Assembly: GCA_900319075.1 (NCBI GenBank)
Contig: ONMZ01000002.1
Coordinates: 44,279 to 108,278 of the forward strand
DNA from: an uncultured Eubacteriales bacterium
Lineage (GTDB): Bacteria > Bacillota > Clostridia > Oscillospirales > Ruminococcaceae
Reading direction: 5' to 3'
Length of the DNA: 64,000 nucleotides
Below are positions 9,057 through 19,008 of the stretch, piece after piece. Each line of letters starts with the position of its first letter. Positions within the stretch are counted from its first letter, which is position 1. The notes under the pieces are model-generated. The model was not told where the DNA came from and ran no database searches. It worked only from the letters and a program-made list of their open reading frames with translations. The translations under genes and the position numbers were made by a program.

Positions 9057-10466
9057 ATGAATATATTGTATACAGCAAGTGAGGCTGTTCCTTATGCAGC
9101 ATCCGGCGGTCTGGCAGATGTTGCAGGATCGCTCCCGGCGGCGATAAACGCCCAGGGGCACGACTGCAGAGTGGTCATACCTTATTACAGCCAGATAAGA
9201 CAGGAGCTTAAAGACCAGCTGAGTTATTATACTAACTTTACCGTTCCCGTTGCCTGGAGAAATCAGTACTGCGGGGTCTTTGTGGGAGTAGTCAACGGCG
9301 TTACTTATTATCTGCTGGATAATGAGTATTACTTCCAAAGAAACGGTCTTTACGGCTTTTATGATGATGCGGAAAGATTTATCTTTTTCTCCAGAGCAGT
9401 GCTTGAACTTTTGCATTATATTGATTTTCACCCCAATATTATAAATGCAAACGACTGGCAGACAGCCCTTGTGCCTGTGTATTTTGATATTTTCTATCGC
9501 TACCAGCAGGGGTACGAAGATATAAAGACCGTGTTCACTATACATAATATCCAGTATCAGGGCCAGTACGGACTTGAGCTTATAAACGATATTATGGGAA
9601 TACCTCTTTATCACACAGATCTGCTTTCTTATGACGGCGACGTGAACTTTATGAAAGCTGCTATCGAAACAGCTGACAGAGTCACAACGGTTTCCCCAAG
9701 CTATGCCTGGGAGATCCTTGACCCCTGGTATTCCCACGGGATGGACAGAGAGCTTGTCCATAAGCAGTATAAACTCAGCGGTATCCTTAACGGTATCTCA
9801 ACGCAGATATATGACCCTTCTACAGATAAGGCAATACCAAAGAATTATTCGCTTAACGATAAGCTGGGCAAACAGGTCTGCAAAAAACGTCTGCTGGATG
9901 AAATGGGTATGGCAGGCGGAAAAGAACCTGTTATCGGTATAGTTACCAGGTTTGTTTCCCATAAGGGACTTGACCTTATAAAGTATGTCTTTGAGGATAT
10001 TCTCAGAGCAGGGTATAAGTTTGTTATACTCGGCTCCGGAGAAAAGATCTATGAGGACTTTTTCAGCGAAATGCATTATCGTTATCCTGACAGAGTCGGG
10101 CTTACCCTTGGTTTTGTCCCCGACCTTTCAAGAAGGATTTATGCCGGCGCAGATATGTTCCTTATGCCTTCTCAGAGTGAGCCTTGCGGCCTTGCTCAGA
10201 TGATCGCTTTGCGCTACGGAACGATACCTATCGTCCGTGAAACAGGAGGTCTGAGAGATACTATCCACGATGCGGGAGATAAGGGAGGCAACGGCTTTAC
10301 CTTTAAATCCTACAATGCCCATGATATGCTTGACGCCTGCATAAGAGCAAGAGCATATTATGATAACAAAATGAAGTGGGGAGCATTGGTGAACACCGCT
10401 TTAAAACAAGATTTCAGCTGGAAGAATTCTGCAAAGCAGTATATCTCACTTTATGAAGAAATCTGA
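9057..10466 (+). CDS. glgA: Glycogen synthase, ADP-glucose dependent (GT5)
   Basis: Transfers glucose from ADP-glucose to the growing alpha-1,4-glucan. The 469-aa product is normal length, with N-terminal SGGLADVAGSLP (the ADP-glucose-binding loop, usually KVGGLADV), a GT5 catalytic domain (HNIQYQG near 165), and the C-terminal GT1-type domain with the PSQSEPCGLAQMIALRYG motif near 375. ATG at 9057 is preferred over TTG at 9051 because the AGGGGGT ends at 9050. Last gene of the glycogen operon. Confidence 0.95.
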   Translation: MNILYTASEAVPYAASGGLADVAGSLPAAINAQGHDCRVVIPYYSQIRQELKDQLSYYTNFTVPVAWRNQYCGVFVGVVNGVTYYLLDNEYYFQRNGLYGFYDDAERFIFFSRAVLELLHYIDFHPNIINANDWQTALVPVYFDIFYRYQQGYEDIKTVFTIHNIQYQGQYGLELINDIMGIPLYHTDLLSYDGDVNFMKAAIETADRVTTVSPSYAWEILDPWYSHGMDRELVHKQYKLSGILNGISTQIYDPSTDKAIPKNYSLNDKLGKQVCKKRLLDEMGMAGGKEPVIGIVTRFVSHKGLDLIKYVFEDILRAGYKFVILGSGEKIYEDFFSEMHYRYPDRVGLTLGFVPDLSRRIYAGADMFLMPSQSEPCGLAQMIALRYGTIPIVRETGGLRDTIHDAGDKGGNGFTFKSYNAHDMLDACIRARAYYDNKMKWGALVNTALKQDFSWKNSAKQYISLYEEI

Positions 10467-10490
10467 TGATCGGAAATTCTTAGGCTATGA

Positions 10491-10522
10491 GCAGCCGCCG
10501 TACTTTGGCGGCTGCTTTTTTG
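10491..10522 (+). terminator. Terminator of the glycogen operon
   Basis: GCAGCCGCC-GTACTTT-GGCGGCTGC with a perfect 9-bp stem followed by TTTTTTG. Confidence 0.9.
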
Positions 10523-10582
10523 TCCGTACGGGGCAAGGTAACTTAAAATTTTAGTCATTATGTAAAAAAAATAAGAAAGGGC

Positions 10583-10611
10583 TTGAAATTTTATTTTGTG
10601 TGTAGTAAAAT
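10583..10611 (+). promoter_or_regulatory. Promoter of the DUF1846 gene
   Basis: TTGAAA (10583-10588), 17-nt spacer, TAAAAT (10606-10611). Confidence 0.55.
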
Positions 10612-10648
10612 TAACTTTGAAGTTTGAAAAATGGGAAGGAAAAATATA

Positions 10649-12118
10649 ATGAGCAGCAGGAAAATCGGGTTTGATAACGAAAAATATCTGAAAATGCAGT
10701 CAGAGCATATCCGCAACAGGATCGCCGGATTTGGAGGAAAGCTTTATCTGGAGTTCGGCGGAAAGCTTTATGACGACTACCACGCATCACGTGTGCTTCC
10801 GGGGTTTAAGCCGGACAGTAAACTCCAGATGCTTTTACAGCTTAAAGACGAGGCGGAAATAGTTATCGTTATCAATGCGGGAGATATTGAAAAAAATAAA
10901 GTCCGTGGGGATCTTGGAATAACTTATGATCTGGATGTAATAAGACTTTATAATGTGTTCAAGGGAATCGGTTTGTATGTAAGCTCGGTCGTGCTCACCC
11001 AGTACGAGGGACAAAGACAGGCCGATGCCTTCCAGAAAAGACTTGAATCCCTTGGGGTCAAGGTATATCACCACTATAAAATAAACGGCTACCCGTCAAA
11101 TCTTCAGCTTATTATGAGCGATGAGGGCTACGGCAGAAACGATTATATCCAGACAAAGCGCAAACTTGTGGTCATTACCGCACCCGGTCCCGGAAGCGGA
11201 AAAATGGCGACCTGCCTGTCTCAGCTTTACCATGAGAATAAGCGTGGCATAACCGCAGGATATGCAAAGTTTGAAACTTTCCCCATCTGGAACCTGCCAT
11301 TGCGCCACCCGGTAAACCTTGCTTATGAGGCTGCAACATCCGATCTTAACGACGTGAATATGATCGACCCCTTCCACCTTGACGCTTACGGCGTAACAAC
11401 GGTGAATTACAACCGTGACGTGGAGATTTTCCCTGTGCTCAATGCAATGTTTGAAAAAATACTTGGAGAGTCCCCTTATAAGTCACCGACGGATATGGGT
11501 GTTAATATGGCCGGAAACTGTATCATCGACGATGATGTGGTGTCACAGGCTTCCAAGGATGAGATCGTAAGACGTTATTACGTTGCGCTGTGCGGCAGAA
11601 AGAAAGGCTTTGTTTCCGACGACGAAATATATAAACTTGAGCTTTTGATGAAACAGGCAGGTGTTTCCACAGCCGATCGTAAGGTGGCTTCTGCTGCCCT
11701 TGCCCGTGAAGAGGAAACAAACGGACCTGCTGCGGCTATGGAGCTCCCCGACGGCAGGATGATAACCGGAAGGACAACCAATCTTATGGGTGCAGCTTCC
11801 GCAGTTCTTCTCAATGCTTTGAAGGCGCTGGGAGGTATAGATGACAATGTGCTGCTTATGGCACCCCAGGTCATCGAGCCTATACAGAACCTTAAAATAA
11901 CCCACCTGGGTAACCGCAATCCCCGTATACATACCGATGAAGCGCTTATAGCCCTCTCTATCTGTGCGGCTACCGACGAAAATGCAAAGCTTGCAATGGA
12001 CCAGCTTGAAAAGCTCAATGGCTGCGAGGTGCATTCTACCGTTATACTTTCTCCTGTGGACGAGCGTACCTTCAAACGTCTGGGGGTAAATCTGACCTGC
12101 GAGCCTAAGTATAATTGA
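10649..12118 (+). CDS. DUF1846 family protein, 489 aa
   Basis: Matches the DUF1846 family of soluble ~500-aa proteins of Firmicutes. The start is the family-typical IGFDNEKYLKMQSEHI, followed by residues GGKLYLEFGGKLYDDYHASRVLPGF. It contains a P-loop-like APGPGSGKMATCLSQLYHE near residue 180, suggesting nucleotide binding, and a conserved histidine-containing segment (FETFPIWNLPLRHPVNLAYEAATSDL). The biochemical function is not known to me. ATG at 10649 has GGGAAGGA 8 nt upstream; the ATG at 10631 lacks an RBS. Monocistronic, with its own promoter and terminator. Confidence 0.85.
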   Translation: MSSRKIGFDNEKYLKMQSEHIRNRIAGFGGKLYLEFGGKLYDDYHASRVLPGFKPDSKLQMLLQLKDEAEIVIVINAGDIEKNKVRGDLGITYDLDVIRLYNVFKGIGLYVSSVVLTQYEGQRQADAFQKRLESLGVKVYHHYKINGYPSNLQLIMSDEGYGRNDYIQTKRKLVVITAPGPGSGKMATCLSQLYHENKRGITAGYAKFETFPIWNLPLRHPVNLAYEAATSDLNDVNMIDPFHLDAYGVTTVNYNRDVEIFPVLNAMFEKILGESPYKSPTDMGVNMAGNCIIDDDVVSQASKDEIVRRYYVALCGRKKGFVSDDEIYKLELLMKQAGVSTADRKVASAALAREEETNGPAAAMELPDGRMITGRTTNLMGAASAVLLNALKALGGIDDNVLLMAPQVIEPIQNLKITHLGNRNPRIHTDEALIALSICAATDENAKLAMDQLEKLNGCEVHSTVILSPVDERTFKRLGVNLTCEPKYN

Positions 12119-12140
12119 TATTATAAAACCAAACTTTTAA

Positions 12141-12167
12141 GGCAGAGATAAAACTCTGCCTTTTTTG
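12141..12167 (+). terminator. Terminator after the DUF1846 gene
   Basis: GGCAGAG-ATAAAA-CTCTGCC stem followed by TTTTTTG. Confidence 0.9.
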
Positions 12168-12251
12168 TTTGTTAAAAACAGACGATTTCTATTGAAATCC
12201 AAAGGAAAATGTGGTATAATTTTTAGTAGTGCAGCAGGGGAGGTGAGTGCC

Positions 12252-14291
12252 GTGAACAGCGAGCTTGACAAGCAGATCACATATCTCAAAGGGGTCGGCC
12301 CCAAAAGAGCAGAGATGTATAAAAAAATGGGGATCTTCACAGTCTATGACCTGCTTTGCCATTATCCGAGGGACTATATCGACCTTACAAATACTGTCCC
12401 TGTTTCCGACAGCATGATAAATGAAACGGTGACTGTAAAGGGAAAGATCGTGAGAAAACTTGCTCCCGCAAGGATAAGAAAGGGCATGACCGTTTATAAG
12501 GCGGTTTTTACAGACGGCACAGCCGATCTGACAGTCGTTATCTACAACAGCGAGTATCTTTTCTCTCAGCTGACACTTGACGGGGAGTTTTATCTTGTGG
12601 GGCGGATAACAGGGAACCTTATTCGAAGGGAAATGAGCTCGCCTCTGGTCTTTAAGGGAGACAACCGGTTCAAAGTCCAGCCTGTCTACCGCCTTACCGA
12701 GGGCTTGAGCCAGAATGTACTGCGAAATAATATGAAAAACGCCCTGGACAGCTTCGGAAAGTTTATTTACGAGCCGCTGCCTGCACATATCCGCTCGGAG
12801 GCAGGACTGTGCTCAATGGAATATGCCATGACGAATATCCACTTTCCAAAGGATATACATTGCTTTGAACAGGCGAAAAAGCGCCTGGTGTTTGACGAAC
12901 TGTTGATACTTCAGCTTTCAATGGCAATGCTCCGGAATAAGGGACGGAGCATGACGGGATATATACTTAAACAAAAGAATATTGATGAGTTTTATAAAAG
13001 CCTGCCCTTTGAGCTGACAAACTGCCAGATAAATGCTGTAAAGGACTGTACGCAGGATATGCAAAGGCAGTTTCCCATGAACAGGCTTATACAGGGAGAT
13101 GTGGGCTCGGGAAAGACTGCCGTTGCCGCAGCCGTGGCGTACTTTGCCTTTAAAAACGGCTGCCAGAGCGCACTCATGGCGCCCACCGAGGTGCTTGCCA
13201 ATCAGCATTATGAAACCCTGAAAGGGTTTCTTGAACCCCTTGGGGTCAAGGTGGGGCTTTTAACAGGATCTTTGAGCGCAAAAGAAAAAGCTCTTGTCAA
13301 AAACGGCATCGAAAACGGCGAATATCATGTGGTGGTAGGTACTCATGCCCTTGTCCAGCAAAATACCGGCTTTAAAAACCTTGCCTTGGTCATCACCGAC
13401 GAACAGCATCGCTTTGGTGTGCGGCAAAGGGCTTTTCTGGCACAAAAGGGCAGTAATCCCCATAAACTGGTCATGAGCGCAACGCCCATTCCCAGAACGC
13501 TTGCTATGATGATCTACGGCGATCTGGATATCTCTGTTCTTGACCAGCTCCCTAAGGGCAGACAGCCTATCGAGACATATGCCGTTACAGGGAAACTGAG
13601 ACAGCGTGCGTTTGCTTTTGTGCGTAAGCAGCTTGATGAGGGCAGACAGGGATATGTGGTCTGTCCCGTGATAGATGAAAGCGAAATGTCCCTTCAGGAC
13701 GTAAGATCGTACGCAAAGAAACTTGCCGAAAACGGCTTTGATAAATACCGTATCGGACTGCTCCACGGCAGATTGCCTAACGAAGAAAAGGACAGGGTGA
13801 TGCGTGTATTCAAAGAGCATAAGATTGACCTTCTTGTGTCAACTACGGTAGTAGAGGTGGGGGTGGATGTCCCCAACGCCACGATCATCCTTGTGGAAAA
13901 TGCAGACAGATTCGGGCTTTCACAGCTTCACCAGCTGCGAGGCCGTGTGGGCAGAGGAAAGTATAAGTCCTATTGCGTCCTTATCACAGATAATGTGACC
14001 GAGACAACGAAAAAGCGTCTGAAAATCCTGTCGTCCACCTCTGATGGCTTTAAAATTTCAGAGGAGGATCTTAAACTTCGTGGCCCGGGAGACTTTTTCG
14101 GTGACCGCCAGCATGGATTGCCAAAGCTGAAGATCGCTGACGTTTCCCAGGATCTTGATGTGCTGAGGGTAGTGCGTGAAACTGCTCAGGAGATCGTAAA
14201 AGACGATCCGCTGCTTGAAAAAGGAGAGAACAAAGGGCTTAAAGAATTGGTGAACAGACTGTTTGAAAATGCAAACGCCGACGATCTGTAA
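12252..14291 (+). CDS. recG: ATP-dependent DNA helicase RecG
   Basis: RecG regresses stalled replication forks and processes branched recombination intermediates. The 679-aa product has the N-terminal wedge/OB domain (about 50-200), Walker A GDVGSGKT near residue 283, the DEQH box (ITDEQHRFG), the ATPIPRT motif, and the C-terminal helicase domain with VVEVGVDVPNA and QLRGRVGRG. The GTG at 12252 follows GGGGAGGTGAG. An upstream in-frame TTG at 12165 lies inside the preceding terminator and is not used. recG is followed after 13 nt by the LUD-domain gene. Confidence 0.95.
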   Translation: MNSELDKQITYLKGVGPKRAEMYKKMGIFTVYDLLCHYPRDYIDLTNTVPVSDSMINETVTVKGKIVRKLAPARIRKGMTVYKAVFTDGTADLTVVIYNSEYLFSQLTLDGEFYLVGRITGNLIRREMSSPLVFKGDNRFKVQPVYRLTEGLSQNVLRNNMKNALDSFGKFIYEPLPAHIRSEAGLCSMEYAMTNIHFPKDIHCFEQAKKRLVFDELLILQLSMAMLRNKGRSMTGYILKQKNIDEFYKSLPFELTNCQINAVKDCTQDMQRQFPMNRLIQGDVGSGKTAVAAAVAYFAFKNGCQSALMAPTEVLANQHYETLKGFLEPLGVKVGLLTGSLSAKEKALVKNGIENGEYHVVVGTHALVQQNTGFKNLALVITDEQHRFGVRQRAFLAQKGSNPHKLVMSATPIPRTLAMMIYGDLDISVLDQLPKGRQPIETYAVTGKLRQRAFAFVRKQLDEGRQGYVVCPVIDESEMSLQDVRSYAKKLAENGFDKYRIGLLHGRLPNEEKDRVMRVFKEHKIDLLVSTTVVEVGVDVPNATIILVENADRFGLSQLHQLRGRVGRGKYKSYCVLITDNVTETTKKRLKILSSTSDGFKISEEDLKLRGPGDFFGDRQHGLPKLKIADVSQDLDVLRVVRETAQEIVKDDPLLEKGENKGLKELVNRLFENANADDL

Positions 14292-14304
14292 GGAGGATAA
14301 ATAT

Positions 14305-14973
14305 ATGACTATCGAAAAAAACATTCCAACCAAGGAAAAAATGGAAAAGGCAGCACAGGCGCTTAAAAAGAACAATATGCAGGTATATATCGTCCAGACC
14401 TGTGAGGAGGCTGTGGAAAAAGTAGGGGAGCTGCTCAAAGAGGGGGAGACCATAAGCTGCGGCGGCTCGGTCAGCCTTTCCGAAAGCGGTGTGCTTGATC
14501 TTATGAAAAGCGGGAAATATAACTTCCTTGACAGGTCAAAATGCACGAGCAGAGAGGAAATGGAGGAGATATACCGTAAGTCTTTCTTCGCCGATACATA
14601 TCTTACCTCTGCAAACGCCGTGACTCTCAACGGAGAGATCTATAACGTTGACGGAAATTCCAACAGGGTGGCAGCTATTGCTTATGGTCCTAAGTCGGTG
14701 ATCTTTGTTGTGGGCTGCAACAAAATAGTCAACGATCTTGACGAGGCGGTTTTGCGTATCAAAAAAGTTGCTGCTCCTGCAAACGGCACAAGGCTCGAAC
14801 TGGATACCCCCTGCGGAAAAACAGGACAATGCATCAGCTGCACAAACGGCAAAGATACCACAAAAGGCTGTTACAGCAGCGGCAGGATGTGCTGCAGCTA
14901 CCTGGTATCTGCATACCAGAGACATAAGGACAGGTATAAGGTCATCCTTGTGGCACAACCACTGGGCTATTGA
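14305..14973 (+). CDS. LUD-domain protein (LutC-like, DUF162), 222 aa
   Basis: The product belongs to the LUD family related to lactate-utilisation proteins LutB/LutC. It has an early GGSVSLSESGVLDLM motif near residue 50, a DGNSNRVAAIAYGPKSV motif near 115, and a C-terminal Cys group (CGKTGQCISC plus CYSSGRMCC) that could bind metal, as in stand-alone clostridial members. No LutA/LutB partner is nearby, so lactate oxidation is not supported by context. ATG at 14305 follows AAGGAGG; it lies 13 nt after recG. Confidence 0.85.
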   Translation: MTIEKNIPTKEKMEKAAQALKKNNMQVYIVQTCEEAVEKVGELLKEGETISCGGSVSLSESGVLDLMKSGKYNFLDRSKCTSREEMEEIYRKSFFADTYLTSANAVTLNGEIYNVDGNSNRVAAIAYGPKSVIFVVGCNKIVNDLDEAVLRIKKVAAPANGTRLELDTPCGKTGQCISCTNGKDTTKGCYSSGRMCCSYLVSAYQRHKDRYKVILVAQPLGY

Positions 14974-15154
14974 CTTTTGTCTGCTTTCCGTTTAGAGAAA
15001 ATACACAATTTCTATTGCGGTACTTGTGCACTTTGGCGGGCTAAACATTAAATAAAAAATAATTTGTTATTATAACTATCTTATTTGTATAAAATGAATA
15101 AAAAACAGGAAGTTATTTCGGCAAAGTGTGGAGTTAAAAGCTTTTACAAAACTC

Positions 15155-15183
15155 TTGATTATAAGAGAAAAAGGTGGTATAAT
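15155..15183 (+). promoter_or_regulatory. Promoter of the type IV pilus operon
   Basis: TTGATT (15155-15160), 17-nt spacer, TATAAT (15178-15183), about 80 nt before pilC. The rest of the 290-nt gap after the LUD gene is AT-rich without other visible signals. Confidence 0.65.
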
Positions 15184-15263
15184 GTATAAAATGCATAATG
15201 TGTGTATTGTGCTATCATGCAGATAATACAAATGCATTACATGGTGGAGGTGTATCTTAAAAA

Positions 15264-16460
15264 ATGAAAACTTATACCTACGTTGCCAAGGACACCACGG
15301 GAAAGACCATAAAAGGTACATACGAGGCTGAGACCCCACAGGAGGTCATGGAAAAGATCTATGAACAGGGTCTGTATCTCGTAAGCTATTCCGAGGCACT
15401 TGGTTCCAGCAAGAAGTCGGCGTACAAATTCAAGGTAAAAGAACTTGCGTTTGCCTGCAGACAGCTTGCAGCAATGATGACATCCGGTCTGACAATCGTT
15501 AAGGCTCTGGACATTCTTTACAAAGAAGAAGAAAAGCCAAGGCCCAAGAAAGTATGGCAGGATGTATACGACGAGGTGCAAAAGGGCGCAAGCTTTACTT
15601 CTGCACTTGAGGAGAAGAAGGGCTGCTTCCCGGACTTCATGATCTCTATGATAGATGCCGGTGAGACAGCAGGTAACCTTGACATTACCATGCAGCGTCT
15701 GAGTGACTATTACGCAAACTCAAACAAGTTGAACAATAAGGTCAAGAGTGCTATGACGTATCCTATTATCCTGGGTATCCTTTGTCTTGCAATGGTAATC
15801 GGTATGTTTACGTTTATCATGCCTATATTTGCAGGACTTATGGAAGAGTCCAAGATGCCGGCTATCTCAAAGGCACTGTTCGGAATAAGTGACTTTATCA
15901 AGGCAAGATGGTATGTATTGCTCATAGCATTGTTTGTAATCGTATTTGGCTGGATCTATGCTTTGAAGGTCGAGTCTGTAAGACTTAAATACGACTATGT
16001 AAAGATAAAGATGCCGGCGGTAGGAAAGCTTATAGTAAAGATCTATGAAGGTAGATTTGCAAGAACACTTTCCTCACTTTATTCAAGTGGTATCCCGATG
16101 ATCGACTGCCTTGAGAGATCCTCAAGGATCCTTGGAAACTCTTATGTTGATAAGATGTTCATACAGGTCATCGATGATGTTAAACAGGGTTCGCCGATGT
16201 CACAGGCGCTTGCAAAGACAGAAATATTTGAGGGTATGTTCACCTCGATCATTTATGTCGGTGAAGAGTCCGGTGCCCTTGACGAGATCCTTGAAAAGAC
16301 TGCCGATTACTATGAGGAAGAGGCAGACGCAGCTGTAACAAGACTGGTAGGACTTATGGAGCCGTTGCTTATCGTGTTCATGGGTCTTGCGATCGGTATT
16401 TGTCTCGCAGGTGTGTTCCCGTTGCTCTACGGCAGCTTGGAAGGACTGGAAAATTCATAA
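15264..16460 (+). CDS. pilC: Type IV pilus inner-membrane platform protein PilC
   Basis: PilC/GspF is the polytopic platform on which the PilB and PilT motors act. The 398-aa product has an N-terminal cytoplasmic module (YVAKDTTGKTIKGTYEAE), two T2SSF repeats (about 65-190 and 270-390), and three hydrophobic segments near 170-195, 215-235 and 370-390. The signature RLSDYYANSN and its repeat equivalent KTADYYEEEAD are present. First gene of the pilus operon; 50 nt separate it from pilMN. Confidence 0.93.
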   Translation: MKTYTYVAKDTTGKTIKGTYEAETPQEVMEKIYEQGLYLVSYSEALGSSKKSAYKFKVKELAFACRQLAAMMTSGLTIVKALDILYKEEEKPRPKKVWQDVYDEVQKGASFTSALEEKKGCFPDFMISMIDAGETAGNLDITMQRLSDYYANSNKLNNKVKSAMTYPIILGILCLAMVIGMFTFIMPIFAGLMEESKMPAISKALFGISDFIKARWYVLLIALFVIVFGWIYALKVESVRLKYDYVKIKMPAVGKLIVKIYEGRFARTLSSLYSSGIPMIDCLERSSRILGNSYVDKMFIQVIDDVKQGSPMSQALAKTEIFEGMFTSIIYVGEESGALDEILEKTADYYEEEADAAVTRLVGLMEPLLIVFMGLAIGICLAGVFPLLYGSLEGLENS

Positions 16461-16510
16461 AGAAACTACAGTGGGGGCCACTGAATAATAATAATGAGGT
16501 GAAAGAATAA

Positions 16511-18064
16511 ATGCTGTCTTTTGATATTTCAGATAGACAAATCAATGTTGTTAAAGGCGAAAATGTTGCCAACAAGATCAAGATCGAAAAATCACTCACC
16601 ATTGATATCCCCGAGGATATGATCCTTAACGGTGAGGTAATCAATCTTTCAGGACTTAACGAGATAATCTCATCCAACCTGAGATCCAATATGATGGCTG
16701 ATAAGGATGCAGTTGTAACATTCTCTTCAAGCAACATCGTATTCAAGGAGCTTATCGTTCCGAAGGGCAAAGGTTCCGAGTTCCTTACAATGGTTCAGAA
16801 CCAGATGGCTCAGGAAATGGGTCTGTCGGATGACTACTCTATCTCCTATACCGTTGTTGGTGAAGCCGGTGCAGATAACCCGGGCGCTGTTAAGGTGCTG
16901 GCGACTGCCTGCCCAAGTACGATAGTTGACAGCTACAGAAAGCTGTTCAGCGTTCTGGGCGTCAGCCTTAAATCAGTTAACATCGGATGTAACTCAATCT
17001 CCAGAATCGTTCTTGCTGACAAGGCCAACTTGGACAAGATGCCTCTGCTGGTTTGTCAGATAGATGAGAACTTCCTGGGTCTGACACTGTTTGAGAACGG
17101 TCAGATGGCTTTTGCAAGATATGTTCCGATCTCACCTGATGACTACGAGAGCGAAGATTACATAATGGAAGCTCTTAATGAAAACATCTTCAGAATGGAG
17201 CAGTTCAATAAAGCAAGAGGCGGTTCCGGTCTGAGCAACGTTATCCTTTATGGTAGGATCGAGGACTACATCAAGATAGTTGATGCCCTTGACGGATTGG
17301 ATATAAAGGCTTCGGTACTTTCTGTTCCAACTCAGATCACCGGATACGAGAACTTTGAGTTTACAGTTTATGCAAACGCTATCGGTGCTCTTTATAAGAG
17401 AGATAAGCAAACCGAGAGGATCAACATCCTTGAGGTTGACCAGATGCAGGGTAAAGGCGGCGGAGCGATCTCCCAGACCTTGCTGACCGGTCTTATTGTT
17501 GCAGGTGCTTCGGTCGTTCTTGTAATTCTTATAGTTGTGTTTGTGGGCATCGCAAGAGGCGGAGTCGAGGACGATATCGAAAAGACAGAGTCGGATATCG
17601 TTGTGGCTAATAAGAAGATCGCAGAGAATAAGGTGCTTCATGATAAACTTAACCTTATCCAGCAGTGGAATATGTTTGTTGACGGCGCAAAGACCAACAT
17701 CGAAACTATTCCTTTCCTGAACCAGGAGAGATTTGATGAGGTCAAGAGGATAATGAAGGAGCAGAAAGCTACCTACGTCGGCTTCAACTACGATGAAGCA
17801 GCAGGTACCATAGTTCTTTCTGATGTGGCTGTAGCTACACAAAAGGATGTTAAGAAGCTTTGTGATGCTTTCCAGGATTCCAAGTATGTTGCATACGTGC
17901 TTTACAGTGGATATGAGGGCGTTGGAGCAGAGGTCGATTCTTCCGGAAACCCTGTTTCTTCCAAGAGCTCAACGGATGAATCCGGTAATGCAAATCCTAA
18001 CGAAGGAAAGGTCGTTATTAAGACTCTTACACTGAATTTGAAGGGAACGGGTGAAGTGAAATGA
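16511..18064 (+). CDS. pilM: PilM-PilN fusion protein
   Basis: In most type IV pili PilM (cytoplasmic, actin-like) and PilN (bitopic) are separate proteins that form the alignment complex with PilO. Here residues 1 to about 315 are PilM-like (opening MLSFDISDRQINVVKG, later CNSISRIVLADK and a YGRIEDY segment), followed by one strong TM helix (about 322-345) and an extracytoplasmic coiled-coil plus small alpha/beta domain to residue 517, as in PilN. One uninterrupted frame spans the junction and the next gene is pilO, so the missing pilN is explained by the fusion. Confidence 0.85.
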   Translation: MLSFDISDRQINVVKGENVANKIKIEKSLTIDIPEDMILNGEVINLSGLNEIISSNLRSNMMADKDAVVTFSSSNIVFKELIVPKGKGSEFLTMVQNQMAQEMGLSDDYSISYTVVGEAGADNPGAVKVLATACPSTIVDSYRKLFSVLGVSLKSVNIGCNSISRIVLADKANLDKMPLLVCQIDENFLGLTLFENGQMAFARYVPISPDDYESEDYIMEALNENIFRMEQFNKARGGSGLSNVILYGRIEDYIKIVDALDGLDIKASVLSVPTQITGYENFEFTVYANAIGALYKRDKQTERINILEVDQMQGKGGGAISQTLLTGLIVAGASVVLVILIVVFVGIARGGVEDDIEKTESDIVVANKKIAENKVLHDKLNLIQQWNMFVDGAKTNIETIPFLNQERFDEVKRIMKEQKATYVGFNYDEAAGTIVLSDVAVATQKDVKKLCDAFQDSKYVAYVLYSGYEGVGAEVDSSGNPVSSKSSTDESGNANPNEGKVVIKTLTLNLKGTGEVK

Positions 18065-18906
18065 AACTGAATCATAGAGATAGAGTATTAATTTCAATAG
18101 TAATGGTAGCAGCAGTATGGCTGCTGGGCATCTTCTTCTTCATCGTTCCTGCATTCCAGGAGCTGGGCGAAAAGAGAGAAGAGCTTGATAATAAGCAGGT
18201 CGAGCTTTCAAAGCTTAACGACAGCATCGAAAAAGATAAGGATCTTCCCAAGAGGATCGAGGACGCTTATGCACAGTCTGAGGAGCTGAGCAAGAACTTC
18301 TATGAGTATACCTCTACTCAGACCGCAACTGATACAGTTGATAACCTCCTTGACGAGGCTAAGGTAACAAACTCAAAAATGAGCATTGGTGAGTATTCAA
18401 TTACGACCCTCAAGCCTTTCTACTATGTTTCTTCTATCAAATTCAGTGACTTTGATAAGAAAGCAGACCAGTATGAAGGCATAGGCGATAGTTCAACTAA
18501 TTCCGGAGCAAGCGATTCCAGCAAAGCCGGAGCAATGCAGTTCCAGGAAGAAAACGGTAACGTTGTTGTTGTAGACCCTAACCAGGGAATCCCTATCGGA
18601 AACTACAGCATCAGCCTTGATTTCAGCGGTAAGTTCGGCGATGTTCAGACATTCTGTGAGAACCTTTACAAGAATATGCCTAAGAGTATGGTTCTTGCCA
18701 GTCTTTCAGTATCTGACGTAACCGGAAAAACTGTTCTTGACAAGCAGGCTAAAGATGCTGAAAATGACGGCTCAAGTGCTGCTCCAAAGCCGGATAGCTC
18801 TTCAAAGTCTGATAAAGAGGGTGTGGAGGCTTATGATGATCAGCCTATCGAAGGCACAATAAATATCAATCTTATGGTCATCAAGAAACTCTCCAAGCCG
18901 GAGTAA
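18061..18906 (+). CDS. pilO: PilO-like alignment protein
   Basis: A 281-aa bitopic protein with one N-terminal TM helix (about 12-30), a coiled coil (about 35-75) and an extracytoplasmic domain with FSGKFGDVQTFCENLYK, the GspM/PilO-type core. The start overlaps the pilMN stop by 4 nt (ATGA), showing translational coupling. A Ser/Asp-rich insert (about 140-160) and a low-complexity loop near 240-260 are extra to short PilO proteins. Function as the PilN partner is inferred from order and topology, as sequence conservation in this family is low. Confidence 0.8.
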   Translation: MKLNHRDRVLISIVMVAAVWLLGIFFFIVPAFQELGEKREELDNKQVELSKLNDSIEKDKDLPKRIEDAYAQSEELSKNFYEYTSTQTATDTVDNLLDEAKVTNSKMSIGEYSITTLKPFYYVSSIKFSDFDKKADQYEGIGDSSTNSGASDSSKAGAMQFQEENGNVVVVDPNQGIPIGNYSISLDFSGKFGDVQTFCENLYKNMPKSMVLASLSVSDVTGKTVLDKQAKDAENDGSSAAPKPDSSSKSDKEGVEAYDDQPIEGTININLMVIKKLSKPE

Positions 18907-19008
18907 AATAGGATCGGTATTGGTAGGCTGAGTCTGCAAAAACTCGGTCTGCCATATCGTGCTATATAATGGTAAAAGTATTGAGTATTATGAAAGGGTG
19001 GTAGAAAA

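Noticed and set aside
12165-12251. N-terminal extension of RecG
   Set aside because: The TTG lies in the preceding terminator; the family start and RBS are at 12252.
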